DNA of 64,000 bases from Variovorax boronicumulans (GTDB lineage Bacteria > Pseudomonadota > Gammaproteobacteria > Burkholderiales > Burkholderiaceae_C): positions 646,214-710,213 of the forward strand of contig NZ_JAAAFX010000004.1 of the NCBI RefSeq assembly GCF_019352895.1, read 5' to 3'. Within the stretch, counting starts at the first letter, position 1. Every line of letters starts with the position of its first letter. Positions 31,281 through 38,995 of the stretch are shown one piece after another. A program made the position numbers and the translations under genes. The notes under the pieces were generated by a model that saw nothing but the letters and a program-made list of their open reading frames with translations, searched no databases and was not told where the DNA came from.

Positions 31281-32156
31281 ATGATCCGCACCCTCCGGCC
31301 CCTGGCCCTCGCCGTCGTCTTCGGTTCGTTCCTCACGGCCTGCAGTGCCCCCGGCCCGTCGGCGCCCGCCATCGACAACAGCGCCATCGGCCAACCCGAA
31401 TTCCGCGCCCACACCGCCACCTACGGCGTGGTCTACAAGCTGCCCAAGGAAGTGAACGACGTGCTCGACGCCCGCGTGTACCCGGTGCTGCGCCAGGACC
31501 TGGTGCGCCTGGGCCTGCAGGCCGAAGCGCAGAACTTCAACATCCCGCACGTGACGGTGGTGCACATCCACAGTGCCGACCCGGGCACGCCGCTGAAGAT
31601 GCTCAAGGCGCTGCCCAAGCCGCCCGCACCGATCGCGCTGACGCTCAAGACCTTCTACACGACCGAGGCCGCCAAGGACGCGGGCCGCCCCTGGTGGCTG
31701 GACCTGGGCATCGTCAAGACCGGCCCCGGCTTCGAGGCGCTGATGGCCTACAACACCGTGACCACCGCCGCCATGGCCCCGCTGCGCGACGGCCCGCTGC
31801 CGCGCGTGACCGGCCCGGTCTACGCCAAGATGGGCGAGGCCGGCCGCGAGCTGGTGAAGACCGTGGGCGTGAGCGGCGTCAACGTGGTCAAGGACGGCAA
31901 GGAACTGCGCTCGCATAACCCGCACAACACGCTGGTCTACAGCATGGCGCCCTTCACGCCCGCGGTGCAGGCGGCGATGAACCAGGAAGCGGCCAAGTTC
32001 AACGCCGCGCTGCCCGACGGCATCGCCACCACCTTCCGCGACGTGTCGATCGTCGAGCTGGCCTTCGCCGGCAACGTGACGCGCGAGATCTACCGCATCA
32101 GCCTGGTCGACGGCACGGTGACCGAGGTGGCCACGGGCAAGACCATCGCCCGCTAG
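31281..32156 (+). CDS. Lipoprotein of the 2H phosphoesterase superfamily
   Basis: 291 residues. A signal ending in FLTAC makes it a predicted lipoprotein. Two HxTh motifs, the hallmark of 2H phosphoesterases, are visible: HVTVVHIH about residue 91 and HNTLVYSM about residue 214, with spacing typical of the fold. Known 2H enzymes are cyclic phosphodiesterases or RNA ligases acting in the cytoplasm; an exported lipidated one is unusual. It follows eutC after 101 bp on the same strand, so it may join the phospholipid locus, perhaps acting on a phosphodiester such as a glycerophosphodiester. I did not recognise a named family. Confidence 0.65.
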   Translation: MIRTLRPLALAVVFGSFLTACSAPGPSAPAIDNSAIGQPEFRAHTATYGVVYKLPKEVNDVLDARVYPVLRQDLVRLGLQAEAQNFNIPHVTVVHIHSADPGTPLKMLKALPKPPAPIALTLKTFYTTEAAKDAGRPWWLDLGIVKTGPGFEALMAYNTVTTAAMAPLRDGPLPRVTGPVYAKMGEAGRELVKTVGVSGVNVVKDGKELRSHNPHNTLVYSMAPFTPAVQAAMNQEAAKFNAALPDGIATTFRDVSIVELAFAGNVTREIYRISLVDGTVTEVATGKTIAR

Positions 32157-32174
32157 GGCCGGTGAACAGGCCCT
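32155..32174. terminator. Hairpin between convergent genes
   Basis: AGGGCC-GGTGAACA-GGCCCT forms a 6-bp stem directly at the stop of the 2H gene and 7 bp before the end of the opposing DUF3047 gene. There is no T-run. Confidence 0.5.
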
Positions 32175-32180
32175 AAGGGC

Positions 32181-32972
32181 TCAGGGGCCGTGCACCGTCT
32201 GCATCGACGGTCCGGCCTGCATGCCGCGCAGGTCGAGGTCGGCGAAGTAGGCCAGGCCGTGGCCGCCGGTGTTGTCGGCATCGGCCGAGACCGCCACGCC
32301 CACCACGTCGGGCTGCAGCCCGCCGGCCTCCGCGCCGAAGGCCCGCTGGTAGTCGGCCAGCAGGTTGCGCCGCTCGCTGCGCCAGGCGCCCGGCTCGGCC
32401 GGGCCGGACTCCAGCACCAGCATCCGGATGCGCTGGGTGAAGGCATTGACCAGCGCGGTGTTGCGCGCCTCCTTCTCGTCCCACACGTAGCACAGCGTTT
32501 CGCTCGGCACGTCTTCGCCGGTCGCGCTGCGGGCCAGCGCGAGCCGCGCCCGCTCGCCGAAGGACAGCCGGTCGGTCGGCAGCGCAAAGAACACGCAGAG
32601 CTTGGCGGCGCCGTCGTCGCCCGCGCGGGTGCGCAGGTCGGCGCCCTCGACGAAGCGATCGACCCGCCAGCGCCAGGCCAGCGTGGCGCCGGCGTCGAGC
32701 GTGACGTGCACCGGATGCACCAGATTGCCGTAGGCATTGTCGGTTTCGACCTGCAGCACCGTCCGGCCGTCCTGGCGCATCACCTCGAAACGCGTGGCGT
32801 TCTTGTGGGGCAGCGTGCTGAAACGCCAGGGCGCGGGCGCCACCCCGGTCGACGTGACCACGAAAGGCGTGAGGATCGGCGCCGGGGCGCCCTGTGCCTG
32901 CGCGGTGGGCAGAACAGCAAGACACCACAGCAGCGCCAGGGCCGCCATGCAGGAACGACGTAACGGGGTCAT
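32181..32972 (-). CDS. DUF3047 family exported protein
   Basis: 263 residues. Sec signal MAALALLWCLAVLPTAQAQ follows a short basic start. The mature protein has the DUF3047 pattern: an aromatic-rich strand LAWRWRVDRFVEGADLRTRAGDD, then CVFFALP, TLCYVWD and VGVAVSADADNTGG near the end, which resemble a beta-sandwich carbohydrate-binding-like fold. Function unknown for the family. The start was placed at 32972 because the upstream open frame lacks a signal peptide. It is convergent with the 2H lipoprotein gene. Confidence 0.75.
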   Translation of the reverse strand: MTPLRRSCMAALALLWCLAVLPTAQAQGAPAPILTPFVVTSTGVAPAPWRFSTLPHKNATRFEVMRQDGRTVLQVETDNAYGNLVHPVHVTLDAGATLAWRWRVDRFVEGADLRTRAGDDGAAKLCVFFALPTDRLSFGERARLALARSATGEDVPSETLCYVWDEKEARNTALVNAFTQRIRMLVLESGPAEPGAWRSERRNLLADYQRAFGAEAGGLQPDVVGVAVSADADNTGGHGLAYFADLDLRGMQAGPSMQTVHGP

Positions 32973-33165
32973 CGGGAGCGCCTTCCGCCAGGGGGTTGCC
33001 GAACAGCTGGCAGTGTGCCGTGTTCGGCGCCCGGGCAGGTGACGCGGCAACGAACCGTTGCGTTCGCGCGCCGTGGACGATCGAGGGCTCGCGCACCAGC
33101 ACGCCTCTGGAATCACGCGCGATTTGCCGGCGTCTTCCGCCCTACGGCGCAAGCCCTCGGTTTGC

Positions 33166-33846
33166 TCAGCGCAGCACCGCACCTCGCCAGACCACCAGGC
33201 CCAGCACGGTCAGCTGATCGGCATCGACGGTCGTTTCGTTGTAGTCGGGGTTGTCGGCCAGCACACGCACCTGGCCGCCGATGTGTACCTGGAGCCGGCG
33301 CAGCAGCAGGTTGCGCGTGTGGTCGGTGATGAGATGGATCCGACCATCGGTGATTTGATTCTGGCGCGTGTCGATGAGGATGATGTCGCCCGAACTCAAC
33401 GTGGGGCGCATGGCGTCGCCCGGCATCTTCATCGCGGCGAGGTGCTCGCTGTCCAGGTCCTGGTCGCGCAGCCATTCGCTGCAGAACGCCTGGGCGCGAA
33501 AGATCGTCGGCATCGCGTCACCGAAGACGCCCGGCTCCTTGCCGGCCAGGCGATAGAGGGGCAGCGTGGTCATCGTCTTGGGCAGATCCGTCGGCGCCCA
33601 CGGCTGCGCCCGGCCGGTTCCCCGGATCAGCCATTCCAGCGACACATCGGCCGCATCAGCGAGCGCCATCAACACACGGCGCGACGGTTCGCTGCCCGCC
33701 AGGTAGCGCGTGAGGGCGCTGTTCGACACCCCTACCCGACGTGCCAGGGTGCTCGCATTGCCGACCTTCGCAATGATCTGGCGCAGCCGCGTGGCGAACG
33801 CGTGGTCGAGCGACGGCACATCGATGTCATGGGGGAGTGCGCTCAT
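33166..33846 (-). CDS. XRE/CI-type regulator with degenerate S24 (LexA-like) domain
   Basis: 226 residues. An N-terminal helix-turn-helix (ASTLARRVGVSNSALTRYLAGSEPSRR, about 31-57) is followed by an S24 peptidase-like C-terminal fold. In active LexA/CI relatives the motif GDSM-PT carries the nucleophilic Ser and a Lys follows in VKRL. Here they read GDAMRPT (Ala145) and LLRRL (Arg183), so self-cleavage should be impossible. The fold would serve dimerisation only. It is divergent from the FMN-monooxygenase operon across an AT-rich region with repeats that could be its operators. No other phage gene is near. Confidence 0.85.
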   Translation of the reverse strand: MSALPHDIDVPSLDHAFATRLRQIIAKVGNASTLARRVGVSNSALTRYLAGSEPSRRVLMALADAADVSLEWLIRGTGRAQPWAPTDLPKTMTTLPLYRLAGKEPGVFGDAMPTIFRAQAFCSEWLRDQDLDSEHLAAMKMPGDAMRPTLSSGDIILIDTRQNQITDGRIHLITDHTRNLLLRRLQVHIGGQVRVLADNPDYNETTVDADQLTVLGLVVWRGAVLR

Positions 33847-33860
33847 TGGATTTCCATTTA

Positions 33861-33888
33861 CGAAAAATAATTCTGAAATCGAAAAATA
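33861..33888. promoter_or_regulatory. Direct repeats CGAAAAATA, possible operators
   Basis: CGAAAAATA occurs at 33861 and again at 33880, 19 nt apart (about two helical turns), with a shorter relative CGAAAATA near 33984. They lie 15-42 bp upstream of the CI-like regulator start, where autoregulatory sites are usual. Confidence 0.4.
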
Positions 33889-33911
33889 TGCTTATGAGAA
33901 CGTTTTATTAA

Positions 33912-33931
33912 TGCAAACAATCCGGTTTGCA
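33912..33931. promoter_or_regulatory. Perfect inverted repeat TGCAAAC-N6-GTTTGCA
   Basis: Seven-base arms pair without mismatch around AATCCG. The dyad lies between the two divergent genes and has the size of a CI-type operator. Confidence 0.55.
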
Positions 33932-34088
33932 ATCGAACTTCTACAATCAAACCCGTCGGCGCAAGCAGGAATTTTTTACAAATCGAAAATATCGCCAGCG
34001 CCTCCTGATTGTTACTCAAAGTCGCATGCGCTGGCTGGCACTGCGCCCTTTCAGAAGTCGGCAATTCAAGATTGCCTGATGGCTTTAT

Positions 34089-34117
34089 TTGAAATATCCA
34101 TATCGTTATTTGATAAA
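34089..34117 (+). promoter_or_regulatory. Sigma70 promoter of the monooxygenase operon
   Basis: TTGAAA and GATAAA are separated by 17 nt, five and four matches to consensus. The imperfect palindrome TTATTTGATAA (34106-34116) overlaps the -10 and could be an operator. The start codon lies 50 bp downstream. Confidence 0.55.
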
Positions 34118-34167
34118 CAGATATGAATGAATTGACCGGCAAGCTCTTCAACCGTCGTTAGGTCCAA

Positions 34168-35499
34168 ATGAAATCGCAGCGTTCGCGTCAAATCAAGCTC
34201 GCCGCTTACGTGATGGCGGGGCCGGTCTCCGGTCACCATGGCGGCTGGCGCTATCCCAGCGCCCGGACGGACATTCTTTCGCTGGATTACTACCAGGAAA
34301 TCGGACGCCAGCTCGAAGCCGGTCTCTTCGACATGCTGTTCATTCCCGATATCCTGGCGGTCCCGCACAAGTTCAGGAACAGCGCGGCAAGCCAGCTGAT
34401 CCATGGTGCCCTGGGCGCGTTGCGGCTCGACCCGGTCGTGGTGCTCACCGCCGTGGCCACGGCAACCAAGCGGCTGGGCCTGGCCAGCACGATCTCCACT
34501 TCCTACATCGAGCCCTTCCAACTGGCTCGCTCCTTGGCCACGCTCGATCACCTGAGTGCGGGACGGGCCGCGTGGAACATCGTGACCTCGTTCCAGCCGG
34601 CCGAAGCGGCCAACTTCGGCCAGGCAGGCCTGCCCGACAAGAACCAGCGCTACGACCGCGCAGACGAGTTCCTGTCGGTGGCGTGCAAGCTGTGGGAGAG
34701 CTGGCAGCAGGACGCCGTGGTGCTCGACAAGACGACGCCCCTGTTCGCGGACCCTGCCAAGGTCCGGGCCATCTCGCACAAGGGCGAATGGTTCGATGTC
34801 GAAGGTCCACTCAACGTCAGCCGGCCGCCGCAGGGACGGCCGGTGTTCATCCAGGCAGGGGCTTCGGATCGCGGCAAGGACTTCGCGGCCAAATGGGCGG
34901 AAGTCATCTTCGTCACGCACTCGTCGATCACCTCGGCGCAAGCCTTCTATCGCGACATCAAGGAGCGCGTGGCGCGGCACGGACGCAATCCCGACGACGT
35001 CCATGTCCTGTTGGGGGTCGTGCCGGTCGTCGGCGAGACCCTTGCCATCGCGCAGGAGAAGCAGGCGCTCCTGGACCGACTGACCAGCCCGGAGGCGGGA
35101 CTGTCGACGCTGTCCTACCACCTGGACATCGACCTCTCGGAGTTCCCGCTCGACGAGGTCCTGCCCGCCATCGCACCGCCCGGCGTTCAGGGCCACTACA
35201 AGGAAGTCGCCGAGTTGAGCCAGAAGCAGGGCCTGTCGCTGTCGGAAATCGGTACGCGCTATGCCATCGGGCCGCTGCGGGACTTCAACGGCACCGGCGC
35301 GGAAGTCGCGCGCACGCTCAAGCGCTGGTTCGACGAGCGCGCGTGCGATGGCTTCATGGTCCAGATGCCTTACCTGCCGGGGGGCATCGAGGACTTCACA
35401 CGGCTTGTCGTGCCCGAGTTGCAGACCCTCGGCGTGTTCCGCTCCGCCTACGAGGGTCCGACCCTCCGCGATCAACTGGGCCTGTCCCTGCCTGACTGA
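34168..35499 (+). CDS. FMN-dependent LLM-class monooxygenase (NtaA/SnaA/DszA family)
   Basis: 443 residues, the usual length. Family landmarks include the start KLAAYVMAGPVSGHHGGWRYP, LASTISTSYIEPFQLARSLATLDHLSAGRAAWNIVTS and RYDRADEFL, then RPVFIQAGASDRGKDFAA. Such enzymes use reduced FMN and oxygen to split nitrilotriacetate, dibenzothiophene sulfone, sulfonates or similar compounds, and need a flavin reductase, which is not encoded here. It opens a seven-gene operon with a sulfonate/taurine-type ABC importer, so an organosulfur compound is the likeliest substrate. Divergent from the CI-like regulator. Confidence 0.88.
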   Translation: MKSQRSRQIKLAAYVMAGPVSGHHGGWRYPSARTDILSLDYYQEIGRQLEAGLFDMLFIPDILAVPHKFRNSAASQLIHGALGALRLDPVVVLTAVATATKRLGLASTISTSYIEPFQLARSLATLDHLSAGRAAWNIVTSFQPAEAANFGQAGLPDKNQRYDRADEFLSVACKLWESWQQDAVVLDKTTPLFADPAKVRAISHKGEWFDVEGPLNVSRPPQGRPVFIQAGASDRGKDFAAKWAEVIFVTHSSITSAQAFYRDIKERVARHGRNPDDVHVLLGVVPVVGETLAIAQEKQALLDRLTSPEAGLSTLSYHLDIDLSEFPLDEVLPAIAPPGVQGHYKEVAELSQKQGLSLSEIGTRYAIGPLRDFNGTGAEVARTLKRWFDERACDGFMVQMPYLPGGIEDFTRLVVPELQTLGVFRSAYEGPTLRDQLGLSLPD

Positions 35500-35540
35500 G
35501 TTCGGCCGCGCCGAACGTCCAACATCTGAATCACTCCACC

Positions 35541-36605
35541 ATGCATCCCCTGCTCCATCCGACAGAACGTAGCACCACGACTTCCCGCCGCCGGTTCCTC
35601 CAGGCTTCCGCCCTCCTGGGAGGCGCCGTGCTGATGCCTTCGATCGTGAAGGCGTCCTCCGTGCCGGTCATCCGCTACGCGTCGGCCGGGGTGGTCGGCC
35701 CCGGGGAGATCGAAACGGTGATCTTCAGCGACTACTTCAAGGCCAACGTGCTCAAGCGCCATGGCAAGGACTACACCCTCGAGGCGACCACCGCGAAGGG
35801 AACGCCGGGCGTGGCCACGCTGCTGGCCGCCGATCAGGTAGACATCGGCACGCTGGCCTTCACGACGCTGGCCACGCTGGTCCAGACCGGTGGCGTCACC
35901 GGCGGCGTGAGCGCGATCGCGGCCATTCATCAGGACGGCGTCAAGGGCTATGCGTCGAATCCCTTCGTCGTGCTGGAAGACAGCGCCATCAGGACGGTCG
36001 CGGACTTCAAGGGAAAGACGGTGGCGGTCAACGCCTTCAACGGCAGCGTCGACATCATCCTGCGGCTGGCGCTGGAGAAGGCCGGCCTCGATCCGAAGCG
36101 CGATGTGCGGGTCGTCGAGATGCCCTTCGGCAACATCGGCCCGGCGCTGCGGCAAAAGCGCATCGACGTCGGCGTGCTGGCGATGCCTTTCCAGGTGCAG
36201 GAAAAGAAAAAGGGCGGCATCCGTTTCGTCTTCGATGCGGTGGGTGTCGTGCCCCCCTATCCCGTGCTCTTCCAGGCCGCCCGCAACACCTTCCTCAAGG
36301 CCCAAGGCCCGGCCGTCAAGGCATGGCTTGCGGACTTTGTCGAGGCACGCGCGTGGATCTACGATCCCGCGAATCGCAAGACCGTCGTCAAGGTCACGGC
36401 CGAGCTCATCAAGAGTCCGGAGGCCGAACTCGACGAGTACTTCCTGAAGCCGGCGGATTTCTACCGCGACATCAACGCGTGCATCTCGGTCGCGGACGTG
36501 CAGGCGCCGGTCGATGCGATGCACAAGCTCGGCCTGTTGCCCAACGCGGTTTCGCTGGCCCACAGCGTGGACTCCTCGTTCCTGCCCGCGGCATGCAAGC
36601 TTTGA
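35541..36605 (+). CDS. ABC transporter substrate-binding protein (SsuA/TauA/NMT1-like), Tat-exported
   Basis: 354 residues. Twin-arginine signal TSRRRFLQASALLGGAVLMP. The mature protein has the NMT1/SsuA-like layout with AADQVDIGTLAFTTLA, DFKGKTVAVNAFNGSVDIILR and GNIGPALRQKRIDVGV. The family binds sulfonates, taurine, nitrate or pyrimidine precursors. It lies 41 bp after the monooxygenase gene, and the ATPase gene starts 13 bp before it ends. Confidence 0.87.
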   Translation: MHPLLHPTERSTTTSRRRFLQASALLGGAVLMPSIVKASSVPVIRYASAGVVGPGEIETVIFSDYFKANVLKRHGKDYTLEATTAKGTPGVATLLAADQVDIGTLAFTTLATLVQTGGVTGGVSAIAAIHQDGVKGYASNPFVVLEDSAIRTVADFKGKTVAVNAFNGSVDIILRLALEKAGLDPKRDVRVVEMPFGNIGPALRQKRIDVGVLAMPFQVQEKKKGGIRFVFDAVGVVPPYPVLFQAARNTFLKAQGPAVKAWLADFVEARAWIYDPANRKTVVKVTAELIKSPEAELDEYFLKPADFYRDINACISVADVQAPVDAMHKLGLLPNAVSLAHSVDSSFLPAACKL

Positions 36606-37405
36606 GCGCTTCGCAGGACGCGGGGATCTCCCTGCGCGAAGTCAGCAAGACATTCGGCGACGGCAGCCAGAACGTCACCGCGCTGCACCAGGCCACACTG
36701 GAGGTCAAGCGGGGCAGGTTCGCAAGCCTGGTGGGACCGTCCGGCTGCGGCAAGAGCACCCTGCTCTACATCCTCGGGGGCTTCGAGTCCCCCAGTTCGG
36801 GCGTGGTCGAGGCGCTGGGCCGATCGGTCACCGGCCCGGGCATCGATCGCGGGGTGGTCTTTCAGGAATACGCGCTGTTCCCCTGGCTCACGGTGAGCCA
36901 GAACATTGCCTACGGCCTCCAATCCAAGGGCGCCTCCAAAGAGGAAGTGCGCGACACCGTCCACCGCTACCTCCAGCTCATGCATCTCGAGGGCTTCGGT
37001 GCGCGGTATCCCCGTGAGCTCTCGGGCGGAATGCGCCAGCGGGTCGCACTGGCGCGGACCTTCGCCTACGAACCCGACATCCTGCTGCTCGACGAACCCT
37101 TCGGCGCGCTCGACTCGCAGACCCGTGAACTCATGCAGGACGAACTGCTCCGCATGTGGCAATCCTCCGGGATGACGGTGCTCATGGTCACGCATGACCT
37201 GCACGAAGCGGCCTACCTGTCCGACGACATCTATGTGATGTCCAAGCGTCCAGGTCGCATCGTGGCGCACTACACGAGCACCATCGACCACGCACTCGAA
37301 CGCGAGCAGATCATGCTGTCGCCTCAGTTCACCGAGCTGCACAACCAGGTCTGGCTGTCGGTGCGCGAGCAGGTCAAGGCTTCACTGTCCGAGGTCCAGG
37401 CTTGA
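36593..37405 (+). CDS. ABC transporter ATP-binding protein (SsuB/TauB-like)
   Basis: 270 residues. Walker A ([14 protein letters not shown]), Q-loop (VFQEYALFPWLTV), signature (LSGGMRQRVALARTF), Walker B (ILLLDEPFGALDSQT) and the switch His (VTHDLHEA) are typical of sulfonate/nitrate importers. The ATG at 36593 lies within the binding protein gene; the overlap of 13 bp indicates coupling. No TOBE extension is present, as usual for the class. Confidence 0.9.
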   Translation: MQALSASQDAGISLREVSKTFGDGSQNVTALHQATLEVKRGRFASLVGPSGCGKSTLLYILGGFESPSSGVVEALGRSVTGPGIDRGVVFQEYALFPWLTVSQNIAYGLQSKGASKEEVRDTVHRYLQLMHLEGFGARYPRELSGGMRQRVALARTFAYEPDILLLDEPFGALDSQTRELMQDELLRMWQSSGMTVLMVTHDLHEAAYLSDDIYVMSKRPGRIVAHYTSTIDHALEREQIMLSPQFTELHNQVWLSVREQVKASLSEVQA

Positions 37406-38235
37406 GCGGCACCGACTTCTCCCTGTCGCGGCCCTCACCGGCGCCCTCGCCAGCCTTCTCGCCGTCCTCCGCGTGGAAGCGGCGGGCCTGCGGCCTGCTC
37501 ACCCTCGCCGCCGCGCTGGCGTTGTGGCAGGGCGCGACGCAATGGGGCGGGGTCGATCCGGCGTTCATGCCCTCGCTCGCGGCCGTGTTGAAGGCTTTCG
37601 CAGACCTGCTGAGGGGAGGCGAACTGGCCGCCAACCTGGGCGCCACGCTGCGATCGGGCGCACTGGGCCTTGGCATGGGTCTCGTCATCGGCGTTCCCGT
37701 GGGTCTCTGGATGGCCACGAGCCGCGGGGCCGAGCGCTTTTTCAACCCGCTGCTCAAGGCGACCTACGCCCTGCCCAAGACCACCCTCATTCCTTTGTTG
37801 GTGCTGTGGTTCGGCGTCGGCACGGCGACCAATGTGGTGATCGTCGCGGTGACGTCCCTGCTGCCCATCGTGCTCTACACCTACCGCGGCGCATGCGAGG
37901 TGCCCACGGTCTTGCGGTGGAGCGCGCAGTCGATGGGCGCGTCGAAATGGACCGTTCTCACGCGCGTGCTGCTCCCCGCGACCGTGCCTGCGATCCTGAT
38001 CGGCCTGCGCATCGCGCTGGGCTTCGCGTTCCTGGTGGTGATCGCGTGCGAGATGATCGTGTCCAACCAGGGCATCGGCAAGCTGATCTTCCAGTACGGC
38101 GACTCCGGAAGCTACGACTACATGTTCGCGTCCTTGATCGTCGTGGTCGCAGTGGCTTACCTCAGCGACGTCGCGCTGGTCGCCTTTTCGGATCGCGCGC
38201 TGCGCTGGCAGGAGGTCTCCGATGGCCAGCGCTAG
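37402..38235 (+). CDS. ABC transporter permease 1 (SsuC/TauC-like)
   Basis: 277 residues from a TTG start that overlaps the ATPase stop (TTGA); the first ATG downstream would cut the first helix, so TTG is preferred. About six helices, and the EAA loop VLRWSAQSMGASKWTVLTRVLLPATVP. A proline/serine-rich N-terminal tail precedes helix 1. It overlaps the next permease by 14 bp. Confidence 0.87.
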   Translation: MSGTDFSLSRPSPAPSPAFSPSSAWKRRACGLLTLAAALALWQGATQWGGVDPAFMPSLAAVLKAFADLLRGGELAANLGATLRSGALGLGMGLVIGVPVGLWMATSRGAERFFNPLLKATYALPKTTLIPLLVLWFGVGTATNVVIVAVTSLLPIVLYTYRGACEVPTVLRWSAQSMGASKWTVLTRVLLPATVPAILIGLRIALGFAFLVVIACEMIVSNQGIGKLIFQYGDSGSYDYMFASLIVVVAVAYLSDVALVAFSDRALRWQEVSDGQR

Positions 38236-38995
38236 ACAGCCGGCCCGCCAGGTCCTGGGTCTGGCGAGTGCCGCAGGGGTTGCCGTCTATCCCTTGGTCC
38301 TGCTGGCACTCGCCTGGGAACTCGTGGCCCGGGCGGGCTGGGTCCGCCCGCTGTTCCTGCCCGCATTGAGCGACGTGCTCCAGGCATTGGGCGCCGGCCT
38401 CGCAGGCGGGGACCTGCTGCCGGCATTGGGGGTCAGCCTGTACCGCGCCGTGCTCGGCATCGGCATCGCGCTGGTGGTCGGCGTACCTCTGGGCTACATG
38501 CTGGCGCGATTCAAGTGGTTGCGCTGGGCGTTCGAGCCCGTCACCGCGCTCGGTTTTCCGATGCCGAAGATCGCGCTGATCCCCGTTGTCACGCTCTGGT
38601 TCGGAATCGAGGATGCGTCGAAGATCGTTCTGGTTTTCGTGACCTGCGTCTTTCCCTTCCTTCTTTCAGCCAAGGCGGCCGCCGAACAGATTCCGACCAA
38701 GATGCTGTGGGCCGCACGTTCGATGGGGACGTCGCCGCTCGCGCTGATCCCGCGCGTGGTGATGCCTGCGACGCTGCCCTCCATCCTCACCGGCCTGCGC
38801 ATCGCCTTTCCGATCGGCCTGATCACCGTCTTCACGGCCGAGATGGTCACGGGCGGCGGACTGGGCGAGGTCATCGTGCTCGCGCAGCGGTACTTCCAGA
38901 CATCCAAGGTCTATGCCTGCGTGCTGCTGACCGTGGCCGTCGGCTACGCGGCGGACTCGCTCATCGCGAACGCACAGCATCGCTGGGGCCGCTAG
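38222..38995 (+). CDS. ABC transporter permease 2 (SsuC/TauC-like)
   Basis: 257 residues, about six helices, EAA loop PTKMLWAARSMGTSPLALIPRVVMPATLP. It should pair with permease 1 as a heterodimer, which is less usual than the single permease of Ssu and Tau systems. The next gene starts immediately after its stop codon. Confidence 0.9.
   Translation: MASARQPARQVLGLASAAGVAVYPLVLLALAWELVARAGWVRPLFLPALSDVLQALGAGLAGGDLLPALGVSLYRAVLGIGIALVVGVPLGYMLARFKWLRWAFEPVTALGFPMPKIALIPVVTLWFGIEDASKIVLVFVTCVFPFLLSAKAAAEQIPTKMLWAARSMGTSPLALIPRVVMPATLPSILTGLRIAFPIGLITVFTAEMVTGGGLGEVIVLAQRYFQTSKVYACVLLTVAVGYAADSLIANAQHRWGR

Larger units (their letters stand above)
33847..34167. other. AT-rich divergent control region
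   Basis: This 321-bp gap between the CI-like gene and the monooxygenase operon is strikingly AT-rich against a 68-70% G+C background. Small open frames on both strands (for example 33858-34151 minus) have no family resemblance or ribosome sites and are taken as chance. It holds direct repeats, a perfect inverted repeat and a good sigma70 promoter, listed separately. Confidence 0.7.

Noticed and set aside
33710..34126. A 138-codon plus-strand frame across the CI-like gene start and the AT-rich region
   Set aside because: The first half is antisense to the regulator, no ribosome site is seen and the peptide matches no family I know.
33858..34151. A 97-codon minus-strand frame in the AT-rich gap
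   Set aside because: Stops are rare by chance in this stretch; no ribosome site, and it would cover the operators and promoter of the monooxygenase operon.
33166..35499. Prophage remnant around the CI-like regulator
   Set aside because: No integrase, structural or lysis gene is near, and the neighbours are metabolic.
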